DNA from: Bacillota bacterium
GTDB lineage: Bacteria > Bacillota > Bacilli > Alicyclobacillales > SLC66
Length of the DNA: 64,000 bases
NCBI GenBank assembly: GCA_021821085.1
Contig: JAKACV010000003.1
Coordinates: forward strand, 43,551-107,550
Direction of reading: 5' to 3'
Positions 50,877 to 62,903 of the stretch are shown here, one piece after another. The notes below the pieces were generated by a model that worked only from the letters and a program-made list of their open reading frames with translations, was not told the origin of the DNA and did no database searches. The position numbers and the translations under genes were made by a program. Numbering within the stretch: the stretch's first letter is position 1; each line of letters begins with the position of its first letter.

Positions 50877-52256
50877 TTATAAAATGTATTGACTCAGATC
50901 GCGATTCTGCGCAATCTCACCGAGCTTCTCATGGACATACTCTGGTGTAATAACCACTTCTGTCACGCCAATATCGGGAGCTACAAATAATAATTCACCA
51001 AGAACTCGCTCAACCAAAGTGTGTAGTCGACGCGCTCCGATGTTCTCGGTCGTCGCATTCACTTCAGTAGCAAATTCAGCAATCGTTCGAACGGCTGTTG
51101 AGGTAAACGTCACGTTAACATCCTCTGTCCCTAAGAGTGCTGTATATTGCGTCAAAAGTGCGTGCTCCGGTTCCGTTAAGATTCGTTCAAAATCATCTGC
51201 AGTTAGGCTATCCAACTCCACCCGAATGGGAAATCTCCCTTGTAACTCAGGAATCAAATCAGAAGGTTTCGCCATGTGAAATGCTCCAGCCGCAATAAAT
51301 AACACATAATCTGTTTTGACTGGCCCATGTTTTGTCATGATGGTAGAACCCTCAACGATCGGTAAAATGTCTCTTTGTACACCTTCGCGCGAGACATTTC
51401 CACCCTCAGCTCCCGATCTAACAGCGATTTTATCAAACTCATCGATAAAAATAATGCCGCTCTCCTCAGCTCGGCGTATGGCCTCACTCACAACATCATC
51501 CATATCAATCAGCTTTTGTGCCTCTTCTTGCTCCAGCAATTTACGAGCCTCACGAACAGTCACTTTGCGCAATTTTTTGCGTCTTGGCATAAAACTACCG
51601 AGCATATCCTGCAAATTGCCCAAATTCTCACCGGTCATACCAGGAACCATATCAAATGATGGAGTTGACTGACTTTCAACCTCAATCTCAACCATTCGCG
51701 TTTCTAAGCGTCCAGCCATTAGATCAGCAAGTAACGCTTCACGCTGCCGCACAATATCATCCGATACCCGCGATCGCTTCCCTTGATTGCCCGAATAGAG
51801 CACTTCAAGCGGATTACGAAAATGATTAGCCTCTGAATCAGGAACCAATGCCTCCAAAAGGCGTTCATTGACTTGCTCATTTGCATTACCCAAAACATCT
51901 TGCATACGTTCGCTCTTCACCATACGGATCGACGTTTCCACCAAATCGCGTACCATCGAATCTACATCACGTCCAACATACCCAACTTCGGTGTACTTAG
52001 TGGCCTCGACCTTAACAAATGGTGCGCCAGTTAATTTCGCGATTCGTCTCGCAATCTCAGTCTTTCCAACTCCTGTAGGACCAATCATCAGAATATTTTT
52101 TGGAGTTACTTCGTTGCGCAAATCCTCTGGCAAGCGAGCGCGGCGAAAACGATTGCGCAACGCAATCGCAACAGATTTTTTTGCTTCCTTTTGTCCCACA
52201 ACATACTTATCTAATTCAGCAACAATTTGAGTCGGAGTTAAATTTTGCATCAACAA
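50877..52256 (-). CDS. hslU: ATP-dependent protease ATPase subunit HslU (ClpY/CodX)
   Basis: [51 protein letters not shown]. Confidence 0.97.
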   Translation of the reverse strand: MLMQNLTPTQIVAELDKYVVGQKEAKKSVAIALRNRFRRARLPEDLRNEVTPKNILMIGPTGVGKTEIARRIAKLTGAPFVKVEATKYTEVGYVGRDVDSMVRDLVETSIRMVKSERMQDVLGNANEQVNERLLEALVPDSEANHFRNPLEVLYSGNQGKRSRVSDDIVRQREALLADLMAGRLETRMVEIEVESQSTPSFDMVPGMTGENLGNLQDMLGSFMPRRKKLRKVTVREARKLLEQEEAQKLIDMDDVVSEAIRRAEESGIIFIDEFDKIAVRSGAEGGNVSREGVQRDILPIVEGSTIMTKHGPVKTDYVLFIAAGAFHMAKPSDLIPELQGRFPIRVELDSLTADDFERILTEPEHALLTQYTALLGTEDVNVTFTSTAVRTIAEFATEVNATTENIGARRLHTLVERVLGELLFVAPDIGVTEVVITPEYVHEKLGEIAQNRDLSQYIL

Positions 52257-52265
52257 CCCCCGTCC

Positions 52266-52802
52266 CTAGATCTCTTCGACAACAATCTGGTCATTGGTAT
52301 ACACACAGATCTCACCCGCGATTTCAAGAGCACAACGCGCCACCTCACTTGATCCCAGTGCAGAATAGCGCGCTAAAGCACGCCCTGCAGCCAGTGCATA
52401 TGCACCACCTGAGCCAATGGCGCAAATCCCGTCATCAGGCTCAATTACTTCACCAGTTCCGGAAATAAGTAATAAGTGTTCTTTTGACAACGCGATCAGC
52501 ATCGCTTCAAGTTTACTGAGCATGCGATCCGTTCGCCACATTTTTGCCAATTCTACCGCAGCACGTGGAACGTTGCCGTGATACTCTTCGAGCTTCTTCT
52601 CAAAGTGTTCCGACAATGTAAACGCATCTGCAACACTACCTGCAAATCCAACTACTACTTGGTTGCGATACAATCGGCGCACTTTCTTCGCCGATTTCTT
52701 CATGATCATAGTATTTCCAAAAGTTACCTGACCATCTCCCGCCATGGCGCCACCATTCTCAGTTTTGATCGCGAAAATTGTCGTGGCATGAAAATCACCC
52801 AT
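52266..52802 (-). CDS. hslV: ATP-dependent protease peptidase subunit HslV (ClpQ/CodW-type)
   Basis: [63 protein letters not shown]. Confidence 0.96.
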   Translation of the reverse strand: MGDFHATTIFAIKTENGGAMAGDGQVTFGNTMIMKKSAKKVRRLYRNQVVVGFAGSVADAFTLSEHFEKKLEEYHGNVPRAAVELAKMWRTDRMLSKLEAMLIALSKEHLLLISGTGEVIEPDDGICAIGSGGAYALAAGRALARYSALGSSEVARCALEIAGEICVYTNDQIVVEEI

Positions 52803-52824
52803 TACTTGAATTTCTCCTTTCGCT

Positions 52825-53730
52825 TCAAGCGCGCGGATGAGATAACTCGTATACTCGCATCAAGTGCTCTTTAGCAGTGTGTGTGTAAATTTGCGTAGAC
52901 GAGAGACTTTGATGACCCAAAAGTTCCTGCACCACTCGCAAATCAGCACCCCCCTCTAGCAAATGCGTGGCGAATGTATGGCGAAAAGTATGTGGTGTAA
53001 TGTTTTTAACCAACGCTAGCTGCTCGACATAGCGATCTACCACTCTACGAACTGAGCGATCGCTCAGTCGCGTTCCTCGATGATTGACAAAAAGCGCAAG
53101 TTCATCCATCCGGGCTAACTTTGGCCTTGCGTCCTGCAAATAAGTGCGAAGTGCCCGTTTGGCTCCTGATCCAAAAAGGACAATCCGTTCGCGATTTCCC
53201 TTTCCAATAACAGAAACAAGCCCACTATCTATGCGCAAATCGGACACATTTAGCGCAACACACTCCGCAACCCGTACGCCTGACGCATACAAAAATTCAA
53301 GAATCGCTCGGTCTCGAACACCTAATGGCTGTGTACAATCCGGTGCGTTAAGCAATTCAAAAATCTCATCGACATAGAGAAACGAAGGCAACCGTCTCTC
53401 TAATCGAGGAGAGCGAATTGCTTCCACCGGTGACACTTGAAGACCTTTCACAACTCGTAAAAAACGATAGAATGAGCGCATTGCACTCATTTGTCGAGCG
53501 ATTGACCGCTTGCTAAGTTCCCGCTCAAACAACTTAGTCAAATACTGACGAATCATGATCGGCGTTACTTGTACAGGTGAATGCGCGCTCCAAAGAGCAA
53601 ATGCTAACACATCATGGATGTACGCAGATACAGTGTGTACAGAGAGATTGCGTTCAGCTTCAAGATGCAATGAAAAGGCATCCAGCACTTCTTCCCATTC
53701 TTCGCTAAGTTGCGCCCCCGCATCGGACAT
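52825..53730 (-). CDS. xerC: Tyrosine recombinase XerC (CodV)
   Basis: [38 protein letters not shown] (R-H-x-x-R...Y). Confidence 0.95.
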   Translation of the reverse strand: MSDAGAQLSEEWEEVLDAFSLHLEAERNLSVHTVSAYIHDVLAFALWSAHSPVQVTPIMIRQYLTKLFERELSKRSIARQMSAMRSFYRFLRVVKGLQVSPVEAIRSPRLERRLPSFLYVDEIFELLNAPDCTQPLGVRDRAILEFLYASGVRVAECVALNVSDLRIDSGLVSVIGKGNRERIVLFGSGAKRALRTYLQDARPKLARMDELALFVNHRGTRLSDRSVRRVVDRYVEQLALVKNITPHTFRHTFATHLLEGGADLRVVQELLGHQSLSSTQIYTHTAKEHLMRVYELSHPRA

Positions 53731-53815
53731 TCAGTCAAATCTCGCTCCTCTGTTCGCATATCGCATCTCAAAGTCAGCAAACGTATCGTACCACGCAAAC
53801 AGTTGTGGCTGCAAG

Positions 53816-55141
53816 CTAAACAGATGTGATCTGCATAAAATTCTGAATTATCTCAAGCGCTTTTGTCACAATTTTTTCGTTTTTTTCTTTTTTACTGTGA
53901 AATTTATCTTCTGGTAACGGCATCAATCCAAACGTTGCATTCATAGGTTGAAAACTATACGGTTCCGCATGAGTAATATAGTAAGCTAAACTGCCAATGG
54001 CAGTTGCGCGAGGAGGAACCAATGCGGCTTTCCCGTGAGCCATGCGCCCCGCATTAATCCCTGCAATCAACCCAGACGCCGCAGATTCAACATAACCTTC
54101 AACCCCAGTCATTTGCCCCGCAAAAAAGAGCGTATCCTGCTCCAAAGTCTGGTAGGTCGGTCGTAAAATCTCTGGTGACTTGAGAAAAGTATTCCTATGA
54201 ATCACACCATAACGCGCAAATTGAGCCTGCTGAAGCCCCGGAATCTTGCGAAACACACGCGTTTGTTCTCCCCACTTAAGATGCGTCTGAAATCCCACCA
54301 TATTAAATAATGTGGCTGCTGCATTATCTTGCCTAAGCTGCACCACAGCAAACGGCTGGCGGCCCGTGCGGGGGTCAATGAGACCCACCGGTTTTAGCGG
54401 CCCAAACTGCATCGTTTGACGACCCCGTTTCGCCATCACCTCGATAGGCATGCAACCTTCAAAATACACTTCTTTTTCAAACTCTTTTAAAACTGTTGTT
54501 TCTGCTCCAATTAGCGCCTCGTAAAAATCAGTGAATTGTTCCTCTGTCAACGGACAATTAAGATAAGCAGGATCTCCCTTGTCGTATCGCGACGCCTTAA
54601 AAGCAATGGTTTCATCAATACTCTCCCGCTCAATGATCGGAGCTGCCGCATCATAGAAATAGAGCGAACTGCGCCCCGTAAAAGAAAGAATCGCATCACT
54701 TAAACGCTCAGAAGTCAGGGGACCTGTTGCAACCACCACCAATCCATCTGGTAATTGTGTAACTTCCTCCCGCTTCACAGTAATACGCGGATGTTCCACC
54801 AACGTCTGCGTAATAAAACGCGAAAACACTTCTCGGTCGACAGCTAGCGCTCCTCCTGCAGGGACAGCATGAAGATCTGCTGCACGAATAATCAAAGAGT
54901 CGAGCTGTCGCATTTCCTCTTTGAGTAAGCCAATAGCATTCATTAAACTAGCTGCCCGCAAGCTGTTGGAACAAACAAGTTCAGCAAAATCTGAACCACG
55001 ATGTGCGGGAGTAGATTTAGTTCCTCGCATCTCGTACAGCGTAACGTCAATATCCTGTCGTGCAATCTGCCACGCTGCCTCAGAGCCGGCAAGTCCAGCG
55101 CCAATCACCGTGACTCGATCAGGTCTTTGCATCTCGTTCAC
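53816..55141 (-). CDS. trmFO: Methylenetetrahydrofolate-tRNA-(uracil-5-)-methyltransferase TrmFO
   Basis: [45 protein letters not shown]. Confidence 0.96.
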   Translation of the reverse strand: MNEMQRPDRVTVIGAGLAGSEAAWQIARQDIDVTLYEMRGTKSTPAHRGSDFAELVCSNSLRAASLMNAIGLLKEEMRQLDSLIIRAADLHAVPAGGALAVDREVFSRFITQTLVEHPRITVKREEVTQLPDGLVVVATGPLTSERLSDAILSFTGRSSLYFYDAAAPIIERESIDETIAFKASRYDKGDPAYLNCPLTEEQFTDFYEALIGAETTVLKEFEKEVYFEGCMPIEVMAKRGRQTMQFGPLKPVGLIDPRTGRQPFAVVQLRQDNAAATLFNMVGFQTHLKWGEQTRVFRKIPGLQQAQFARYGVIHRNTFLKSPEILRPTYQTLEQDTLFFAGQMTGVEGYVESAASGLIAGINAGRMAHGKAALVPPRATAIGSLAYYITHAEPYSFQPMNATFGLMPLPEDKFHSKKEKNEKIVTKALEIIQNFMQITSV

Positions 55142-55170
55142 CCCATCAACTTCACACCATCATCTAAAAT

Positions 55171-57261
55171 TCAGTGCGCTTCTTGTGCAATTTCTTCATA
55201 ATGACAATCTGCATTCGAGCACGCGATGACCTCTTTCGCAGATTTACCTTTACGTTTTTTAACAAGTGGTTCCCCACAAAATTTACACGGTTCCCCTGTC
55301 GGTTTATCCCATAGAACGTAATTACACTCCGGATATCCACTGCACCCATAAAATACCTTGCGCTTTTTGCCTCTGCGTTCAACCAATGGTTTACTACAGC
55401 GCGGACAATTCACGCCCACTTCTTTAACAATTGGTTTCGCATTACGACAGTCAGGAAATCCTGGACAAGCAAGAAATTTACCAAATCGACCATGTTTGTA
55501 TACCATTTGTCGACCGCATTTCTCGCAATACTCATCTGCAAACTCATCCTCTAATTGCACATGTTCCATGCTTTTTTCCGCGACTTCAAGATATCCTTCT
55601 AATCCACTGTAAAATTGATCTAACATTTGTACATAATTACTGTCTCCATCCTCAACCTGATCCAATTGCTGTTCAAGTTGAGCAGTGAAATCGGCATCCA
55701 CAATTGTGGGGAAAAATTCAAGTAATAGATCAACGACAATTTCACCAAGTTCAGTCGGCAAAAATTTCTTTTCTTCAATTAATACATAGCCACGCTTTTG
55801 AATCGTATCTACTGTAGGTGCATACGTACTAGGACGTCCTATCCCCAATTCTTCCATCGCTTTAATCAAGCGCGCCTCTGAATAACGCGGTGGTGGTTGC
55901 GTAAAATGCTGATCTGGTTTCAGGTCTGGACGCGGACTTAGCACTTGATTTGCGGTGAGTTCTGGCAAAAAACCCTGTTCATCCTGCTGGTCATCCGTTG
56001 ATTCAGTGTATACTTTCATAAATCCATGAAATTTTACTTTGGAACCTGTAGCGCGAAAAATCGCGTCACGCGCTGCTATATCTACACTAAGCGTGTCTAA
56101 CACTGCAGAAGCCATCTGGCTTGCCACAAAACGATCATAGATCAAGCGATACAGCCGAAGCTGATCACGCGATAATATCTCCTTTAACGAATCAGGATGA
56201 CGATTCACTGAAGTAGGCCTGATCGCTTCATGCGCATCTTGTGCATTTTTCTTTACATTATATTCACGTGGTCTTTCTGGAACAAACGCCTTCCCATAGG
56301 TATTACTGATGTAATCCCTTACTTCACTAATGGCTGTCTCTGAAATGCGAGTTGAGTCTGTCCGCATATACGTTATTAACCCGACCGCCCCTTCCCCTGG
56401 CAATTCTACTCCTTCGTACAATTGTTGAGCCACGGACATCGTTTTTTGCGAACGAAAGGACAACTTGCGGGCCGCCTCTTGTTGTAGACTGCTCGTGATA
56501 AAAGGAGCAGACGGATTCCTTTTGCGTTCACTAGCCTTGACAGATCTTACGACAAACTCAGAATCGCCAATACGAATCAACAGGTCTGCAACGTCTTGTT
56601 CACTATGCAACTCTGTCTTGTTTTTCCCATACCCGTGAAACTGTGCCTTAAACGCTTCTCCATTACTTTGACACAGTGCAGTCACTGTCCAATATTCTTC
56701 TGGTACAAAAGATCTAATTTCACGTTCTCGGTCTACAATAAGACGCACTGCCACAGACTGTACGCGCCCAGCAGACAATCCGCGTTTCACTTTTTTCCAT
56801 AGCAATGGACTAATCCGATAGCCTACTAAGCGATCGAGAATACGTCGCGCTTGTTGAGCGTGAACCAAATCCATATTTACCTTACGCGGATGTTTAAATG
56901 CTTCCTTTACAGCCTGTTTGGTAATTTCGTTAAAAACCACGCGACATGGTTTGTTTGGATCGATTTCAAGACTTTGCGCTAAGTGCCAAGCAATAGCTTC
57001 TCCTTCGCGATCAGGGTCAGCCGCAAGAAAGACTCCTTTAACTTTCTTGCTAGAATCACGTAATTGTTTTAATACATCGCCTTTTCCGCGGATGGTAATA
57101 TACTTTGGTTCGAACTGGTGCGTTACATCGACCCCAAGTTGGCTTTTTGGCAAATCACGTACATGTCCCATAGATGCTTTCACTACGTATCGAGCCCCAA
57201 GATACTTTCCAATGGTCTTGGCCTTTGCTGGCGACTCGACGATGACGAGATAGTCTGCCAT
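55171..57261 (-). CDS. topA: DNA topoisomerase I
   Basis: MADYLVIVESPAKAKTIGKYLG, TYMRTDSTRIS, C-terminal zinc ribbons. Confidence 0.97.
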   Translation of the reverse strand: MADYLVIVESPAKAKTIGKYLGARYVVKASMGHVRDLPKSQLGVDVTHQFEPKYITIRGKGDVLKQLRDSSKKVKGVFLAADPDREGEAIAWHLAQSLEIDPNKPCRVVFNEITKQAVKEAFKHPRKVNMDLVHAQQARRILDRLVGYRISPLLWKKVKRGLSAGRVQSVAVRLIVDREREIRSFVPEEYWTVTALCQSNGEAFKAQFHGYGKNKTELHSEQDVADLLIRIGDSEFVVRSVKASERKRNPSAPFITSSLQQEAARKLSFRSQKTMSVAQQLYEGVELPGEGAVGLITYMRTDSTRISETAISEVRDYISNTYGKAFVPERPREYNVKKNAQDAHEAIRPTSVNRHPDSLKEILSRDQLRLYRLIYDRFVASQMASAVLDTLSVDIAARDAIFRATGSKVKFHGFMKVYTESTDDQQDEQGFLPELTANQVLSPRPDLKPDQHFTQPPPRYSEARLIKAMEELGIGRPSTYAPTVDTIQKRGYVLIEEKKFLPTELGEIVVDLLLEFFPTIVDADFTAQLEQQLDQVEDGDSNYVQMLDQFYSGLEGYLEVAEKSMEHVQLEDEFADEYCEKCGRQMVYKHGRFGKFLACPGFPDCRNAKPIVKEVGVNCPRCSKPLVERRGKKRKVFYGCSGYPECNYVLWDKPTGEPCKFCGEPLVKKRKGKSAKEVIACSNADCHYEEIAQEAH

Positions 57262-57370
57262 CGTTCTCCTCCTCGCCTCCATAAGTTCACCACATCTTAT
57301 CACTGTCCTCTAAGAGTATGCAAATCCTTTGAAAAAAGTGGCTGGTAATGATTGAACTTTATCATTGGAG

Positions 57371-58537
57371 TTACGACACGATGTCATCGTTTGGTACCAT
57401 CTGATAGGTGCCGTCCATGGATCGACGAATCATTTGACTAATTTCCAGAAAAATGATTGCAGTATCAATCTCACTCACAGAAAAAACTTCTTCCCGAGCA
57501 GCCATCAACTCTTCTCTTGACATTGAACGCGCCATCAACTCTTGAAGAATCCATTGTTTGATCACCCCGTCCACTAGCCCAAATTCATCCTCTGTAGATT
57601 CGCTCCGCTTTGGCGCCTCTCTTTCCAAAATAGGTATGAGGTTCAACGTATGTAAAATGGCAGCCGGATGAAGCAACGGTACCGCCCCACTCGCAATCAA
57701 TTCATTAGTTCCAGAGGATGCCAAACTATATACTGAACCAGGTACTGCATACACATCTCGATTCTGCTCTAATGCGTAGGATGCCGTGATGAGGGCCCCA
57801 CTTCGCGCTCCTGCCTCAACAATAATGACGCCTTTTGACATTCCACTAATGATGCGGTTACGTTGCGGGAAACGATATCTTTCTGGTTTTGTCCATGGTA
57901 AAAATTCACTCAGTATCACACCGCCTGACTCAATAATTTGTTCAGCCAGTCGCGTGTTTTGCGGTGGATAAATATGATCAATTCCCGAACCCAAAACCGC
58001 ATACGTACACCCCCGTCCAGCAATTGCCCCTTTATGTGCAGCCTCATCTATTCCAAGTGCTAAACCGGATACCACGCAACAATCCCCATTAGCAAGCATC
58101 TGGGCACTTTCAAAAGCGACTTTTTTCCCATAACTCGTGCATTTACGTGTGCCAACGATGGCTACACTTCGCTGTAGGTGACTCAGCGGCCCCTTATAAA
58201 ACAACATTGGCGGAGGAATAGCAATCTCACGTAAAAGCGCAGGATAGTAGGGGTCATCCTCAAGGACAAACTGGTATTTATCCATGATCCGAGTCATTTC
58301 ACGTTTATAAGACGCGTTTTTTAAAGCAGTGTACAAGCTCTCTGCTTGCGCCATGTTCAAACCACACGACAGCCAATCGTGCACACCATACTGTTTTGCC
58401 GCCTCATAAGTAGAAACCTTCCCATAGAGTTGACGCGCCTTCTTCACCCCAATACCATGTACACTAAGGAGAGAAAGCCAATATAACAGTTGAACTTCCC
58501 TCATTGCTTTCACCCTAACCACTATCATAATGAGCAT
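57371..58537 (-). CDS. dprA: DNA-processing protein DprA/Smf
   Basis: SVAIVGTRKCTSYGKKVAFESAQMLANGDCCVVSGLALGIDEAAHKGAI, Rossmann-like DprA core. Confidence 0.94.
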   Translation of the reverse strand: MLIMIVVRVKAMREVQLLYWLSLLSVHGIGVKKARQLYGKVSTYEAAKQYGVHDWLSCGLNMAQAESLYTALKNASYKREMTRIMDKYQFVLEDDPYYPALLREIAIPPPMLFYKGPLSHLQRSVAIVGTRKCTSYGKKVAFESAQMLANGDCCVVSGLALGIDEAAHKGAIAGRGCTYAVLGSGIDHIYPPQNTRLAEQIIESGGVILSEFLPWTKPERYRFPQRNRIISGMSKGVIIVEAGARSGALITASYALEQNRDVYAVPGSVYSLASSGTNELIASGAVPLLHPAAILHTLNLIPILEREAPKRSESTEDEFGLVDGVIKQWILQELMARSMSREELMAAREEVFSVSEIDTAIIFLEISQMIRRSMDGTYQMVPNDDIVS

Positions 58538-58604
58538 AGTGTCTCATACCACTCAAAAGACGCACAACTTCCTTAGAAGAATTCCATTCTAATTAGAATA
58601 AAAT

Positions 58605-58639
58605 ACAAGCTGACTTCAAAGAATCTGAAGTCAGCTTGT
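58605..58639 (-). terminator. Intrinsic terminator downstream of sucD
   Basis: Perfect 14-bp arms ACAAGCTGACTTCA / TGAAGTCAGCTTGT followed on the minus strand by ATTTTATT. Confidence 0.85.
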
Positions 58640-58659
58640 CACTCACGAGATTGTAGCCA

Positions 58660-59559
58660 CTAGGATCGGCATTTTTCCAACAAATTGCGTTCCTCTAACA
58701 TTTTCACGAGAGTAGAACCCATTTCCGAAGGAGTATTTGCCACGTGAATACCTGCAGCTTGCATGGCTACAACTTTCTCGTCAGCAGTCCCTTTGCCACC
58801 AGAAATGATTGCCCCCGCATGTCCCATCCGCTTACCTGCTGGTGCACTTCGACCAGCAATAAAACCAGCCACTGGTTTTTTCATGTGTTCCTTAATATAA
58901 CTTGCAGCCTCTTCTTCAGCAGTTCCCCCAATTTCACCGATCATGATCACTGCTTCTGTTTCTGGATCTTCATTGAACATCCTCAAGACATCCACAAAGT
59001 TAGTCCCATTTACCGGGTCTCCGCCGATACCGACTGCCGTCGATTGCCCCACACCTTGAACAGTCAACTGGTATACTGCTTCATAGGTTAGCGTTCCGCT
59101 CCGGCTTACCACACCAACATGCCCGCGTTTATGAATATATCCAGGCATAATACCAATCTTACACTCTTCTGGAGTGATCACTCCAGGACAGTTAGGTCCG
59201 ATTAAACGCGTGCCTTTTCCTTCAAGATAACGTTTCACTGTTACCATATCAAGAATCGGAATTCCCTCTGTGATACAGATCACCAATTCTATTCCCGCAT
59301 CTGCAGCTTCTAAGATAGCATCAGCAGCGAATGCCGGTGGCACATAAATAACAGATGCATTTGCACCAGTCCCCTTCACAGCTGCCTCCACAGTATCGAA
59401 AACGGGAACTCCCTCAACGGTCGTTCCACCCTTACCTGGGGTTACACCGCCCACCATTTTTGTTCCATATTCGATAGCCTGTTTCGTGTGAAATAATCCT
59501 GTAGCACCCGTAATTCCCTGGGTAATGACGCGCGTATTTTTGTTCACCAAAATACTCAT
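58660..59559 (-). CDS. sucD: Succinyl-CoA synthetase subunit alpha
   Basis: [45 protein letters not shown]; catalytic GHAGAII. Confidence 0.97.
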   Translation of the reverse strand: MSILVNKNTRVITQGITGATGLFHTKQAIEYGTKMVGGVTPGKGGTTVEGVPVFDTVEAAVKGTGANASVIYVPPAFAADAILEAADAGIELVICITEGIPILDMVTVKRYLEGKGTRLIGPNCPGVITPEECKIGIMPGYIHKRGHVGVVSRSGTLTYEAVYQLTVQGVGQSTAVGIGGDPVNGTNFVDVLRMFNEDPETEAVIMIGEIGGTAEEEAASYIKEHMKKPVAGFIAGRSAPAGKRMGHAGAIISGGKGTADEKVVAMQAAGIHVANTPSEMGSTLVKMLEERNLLEKCRS

Positions 59560-59571
59560 GGGAAACTCCTC

Positions 59572-60729
59572 CTACTTCACGAGCTCGACAATTTTTTGTG
59601 CTGCCTCTGCTAGGGAATCTGCGCCGACAATGGGTAATCCGGATTTATCCAAGATTTCTTTGCCGAGTTGCACGTTGGTTCCTTCTAGGCGAACAACTAA
59701 CGGACGATCAATGCCAACTTGTCGCGCTGCTGCAACAACCGCGTTGGCAATTACGTCACATTTCATAATGCCACCGAAAATATTTACAAGGATGCCTTTC
59801 ACACCTGAGTCTGAAAGGATGATTTTAAATGCCTCCATCACCTTTTGTTCCGAGGCACCTCCACCAACATCAAGAAAGTTTGCCGGTTCACCGCCAAAGT
59901 ATTTAATTGTATCCATAGTTGCCATCGCGAGACCGGCTCCATTTACCATGCACCCGATATTGCCTTGCAAACCGATATAGCTTAAATCAAATTTGGACGC
60001 TTCCACTTCACGCGGATCTTCCTCTTCAAAATCACGAAACTCCATAACGTCTTTATGGCGAAATAGTGCATTATCATCAAAATTCAGCTTTGCATCTAGC
60101 GCAAGTACATTCCCATCACCCGTCACAACAAGTGGATTGATCTCAGCAATCGAGCAGTCATTATCCACAAACGCACGGTATAGCGCCACCATAAACGTTG
60201 CCGTTTTGTTAATCAATTCGGTAGGAATATGTATGGCATAAGCCAGTCTGCGCGCTTGATACGGGCGTAAACCAACTGACGGATCCACTTCCTCGCGAAA
60301 AATTTTTTCGGGACTGTTAGCTGCAACTTCTTCGATCTCCATGCCGCCCTCTTCAGACGCCATCATCACAACACGCCCAGTTGCACGATCGACAACCACT
60401 CCAACATAGTATTCCTTTTTAATATCGCTCAACGATTCAACGAGTAAGCGACGTACTTCCTTACCTTCAGGGCCCGTCTGATGAGTGACCAATGTCTTGC
60501 CAAGTAACTCTTTGGCATACTGGCTCACTTCATCGAGAGATTTGGCAAGCTTAACGCCACCTGCTTTACCACGCCCACCTGCATGAATTTGCGCCTTTAC
60601 CACAGCACGTCCACCAAATCGCTCAGCGACTTGCACTGCTTCGTCCGGAGTAAATGCTACCGCTCCGTCTGGGACTGCCACGCCATATTTGCGTAAAAGC
60701 GTTTTGGCTTGATATTCATGAATATTCAC
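59572..60729 (-). CDS. sucC: Succinyl-CoA synthetase subunit beta
   Basis: (V)[33 protein letters not shown] start assumed. Confidence 0.97.
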   Translation of the reverse strand: MNIHEYQAKTLLRKYGVAVPDGAVAFTPDEAVQVAERFGGRAVVKAQIHAGGRGKAGGVKLAKSLDEVSQYAKELLGKTLVTHQTGPEGKEVRRLLVESLSDIKKEYYVGVVVDRATGRVVMMASEEGGMEIEEVAANSPEKIFREEVDPSVGLRPYQARRLAYAIHIPTELINKTATFMVALYRAFVDNDCSIAEINPLVVTGDGNVLALDAKLNFDDNALFRHKDVMEFRDFEEEDPREVEASKFDLSYIGLQGNIGCMVNGAGLAMATMDTIKYFGGEPANFLDVGGGASEQKVMEAFKIILSDSGVKGILVNIFGGIMKCDVIANAVVAAARQVGIDRPLVVRLEGTNVQLGKEILDKSGLPIVGADSLAEAAQKIVELVK

Positions 60730-60890
60730 AATGCTTCCTCCCAACCCATTTCGGATTCTTTGGCACTGTTTCGACCGCAGAAATCCAGGTCCATTCGCAC
60801 AACTTAAAAGATAGACTACTAAGTAACGGAATTCAACTCGATTTTCATAGAATAAGACTGAGTTTTAACATACGGAACAAATTGTTATTC

Positions 60891-62108
60891 TTAAATTGTA
60901 TTTTCCGTATGGAGACTCAGCTTTTTAAGGAGAAATGTGTAAAATACAAACATCAAAAAGAGGGTTCCTCCTGTCGTCAAGAATGCCCAATTGTAAAATT
61001 TACCCGTAAGAAACTCACCCCCAAGCCACACAGAGAAAATCATTCCCACGCCACGCATCAGTCCTCTATAGGATTGCATAATCGCCCGTTCCGCATCCAT
61101 GACAACCCCAAGCGCCAGACTGTCAATTATTGGTGCGTATATCATATTTACAAGAGACCGCAACATTAACAGTGTCACAAATGGAATGAGACTGGCATTT
61201 AATGCAATGCCTATGTTCATTACAAATGCACTAAAGAGCAAAGGCCCTAGAACCTGGTGTACTGTGTAGCGATTGAGTACAAACGGGGTTAAAAACGAAC
61301 CCACAAAAAGTGCAAACTCATTCATTGCAATAATCAATCCAATGCCTGTAACTGAAGGTCTGAACTGTCCTGCTAAAATTAAATTCAAGTAGGGCATAGC
61401 AAACCCATACGACAAACCAGATAAAAAGGCAAATGTGCTATACAAAACAACAGGTCGTGAAGGACGCAAAAACCCCTTTCGCACCGCATGTGCACCCAGT
61501 GATTGACCCACATCACTTAGTTTGCGCCTTCCAAACGGTGCAATACAAAAAATAAATCCGCCCAACAAAAGAGTGGATTCAAATTGTGTGTGCATTCGCG
61601 GGAGCCATTGAGGTAACCATCCTCCTAATATGCTCCCAATTCCAATCATCAACATGAAATTAGCAAAAATAACCGATATGGCAAAATCTCGATCTTCATC
61701 CGATACGTAGGACGCAACCACAGCAAATTCACTTGCCCCAACCATCGCTTGACCAACAGAAAAAATAAGTTGAGACAGGCTAATCAAAATGAAGTTCACA
61801 AAAAGAGGCTGCAAAACAGCTCCGACAGCTAAGAGTGTCGTCCCAATTACAAGAATTCGCTTGCGACCATAACGATCTGCAAAACCTCCCATCAAAACAG
61901 ATAATGCGGTCGTAGCCAGCGGATTAATCGACGTAATCCAAGCAATAGCACCAGAATGATATCCAAGCGCAATTAAGTGTAAATTGAACAAAACGCCAAT
62001 GATCCCCATTGACAATCCGTAGATGCCATCTGTCCAAAGAAACCGAAGCATGTCTGGTGACATGTTTTTAACCCTACTCCAATAGTTTACGATATACAAT
62101 AAAATCAT
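60891..62108 (-). CDS. MFS transporter
   Basis: 405 aa polytopic protein with MFS loop motif GGFADRYGRKRILVIG. Confidence 0.88.
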   Translation of the reverse strand: MILLYIVNYWSRVKNMSPDMLRFLWTDGIYGLSMGIIGVLFNLHLIALGYHSGAIAWITSINPLATTALSVLMGGFADRYGRKRILVIGTTLLAVGAVLQPLFVNFILISLSQLIFSVGQAMVGASEFAVVASYVSDEDRDFAISVIFANFMLMIGIGSILGGWLPQWLPRMHTQFESTLLLGGFIFCIAPFGRRKLSDVGQSLGAHAVRKGFLRPSRPVVLYSTFAFLSGLSYGFAMPYLNLILAGQFRPSVTGIGLIIAMNEFALFVGSFLTPFVLNRYTVHQVLGPLLFSAFVMNIGIALNASLIPFVTLLMLRSLVNMIYAPIIDSLALGVVMDAERAIMQSYRGLMRGVGMIFSVWLGGEFLTGKFYNWAFLTTGGTLFLMFVFYTFLLKKLSLHTENTI

Positions 62109-62228
62109 CCATTCACAATTAAATAGATAAAATAAACTCGTTCGTTATATGCTATATATAATTACAAATAATTTATCTAATTCCGCAAAATAACTATCTA
62201 ATTTTTTTGTTTTTTTATTACCAGCACA

Positions 62229-62256
62229 TTGTAATTCACACGATCACTGTTATAAT
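62229..62256 (+). promoter_or_regulatory. SigA-type promoter for the 62281 ORF (TTGTAA-N16-TATAAT)
   Basis: TTGTAA TTCACACGATCACTGT TATAAT followed by AAGGGGAGGGG SD-like sequence. Confidence 0.6.
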
Positions 62257-62280
62257 ACAAAAAAGGGGAGGGGAAATGGT

Positions 62281-62703
62281 ATGGATTTCTGTTGCGGCAC
62301 TACAATGACATTACGCTTGGCATCACTCACTACTGATGGGGGCGCGCAGATCGCCGACGTTCCCTTCCTGTACTGTCACACTTGCGGACATACAGTCATA
62401 GCCCCTGAGGTGGAACTTGACGTCACTATGTACAGTCATTATTGCGATACTGATGGCTTAAAACAGGGCACTTTCAAGGATGTGGTTGATCAGGATAAAC
62501 TATCGGCCATTACGGAACAATACTCGGTCTTTGAAGGTCCTCCCCATCCCATCGTAACAGAAGAACAGATCGATCACATGCTTGATGTCTGGAATTTCGC
62601 CAAACAAATCAATGACGAAGAGTGGATTACGGAAATTCGCACAACTTTATTGCGCCTTCACAAAGTACGACTAGACAGCCAATTATTACAACCACAATCC
62701 TAA
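62281..62703 (+). CDS. Small Cys-rich (zinc-ribbon-like, YgiT-type?) protein of unknown function
   Basis: 140 aa; MDFCCGTTM...FLYCHTCGHTVIAPEVELDVTMYSH; own promoter and SD. Confidence 0.6.
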   Translation: MDFCCGTTMTLRLASLTTDGGAQIADVPFLYCHTCGHTVIAPEVELDVTMYSHYCDTDGLKQGTFKDVVDQDKLSAITEQYSVFEGPPHPIVTEEQIDHMLDVWNFAKQINDEEWITEIRTTLLRLHKVRLDSQLLQPQS

Positions 62704-62903
62704 ACGTCATGGCAACTTTGATATTCAACTAGTACACTCACTACAAAGCACAGAAGTTGTCCGCCTTATGATGACTCGCGCATATGCGGTCTGGTGTTCT
62801 AGTACAATGATAGATAGCCAAGTTAACCAGAATCCCTAGCGCAGGTTCGCGATCGCACGCGTTCAATCTGCGCTTTTTATTCTGAGATGACGGGGTGTTA
62901 GCG

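Noticed and set aside
57440-57460. CodY-box-like sequence AATTTCCAGAAAAAT within dprA
   Set aside because: Inside coding sequence, mismatches to the AATTTTCWGAAAATT consensus, expected by chance in this many kilobases
60866-60907. CATACGGAA/TTCCGTATG inverted repeat overlapping the MFS stop codon as a terminator
   Set aside because: Long AT-rich loop and no U-tract in the transcription direction; may be a weak structure only, not confident enough to call
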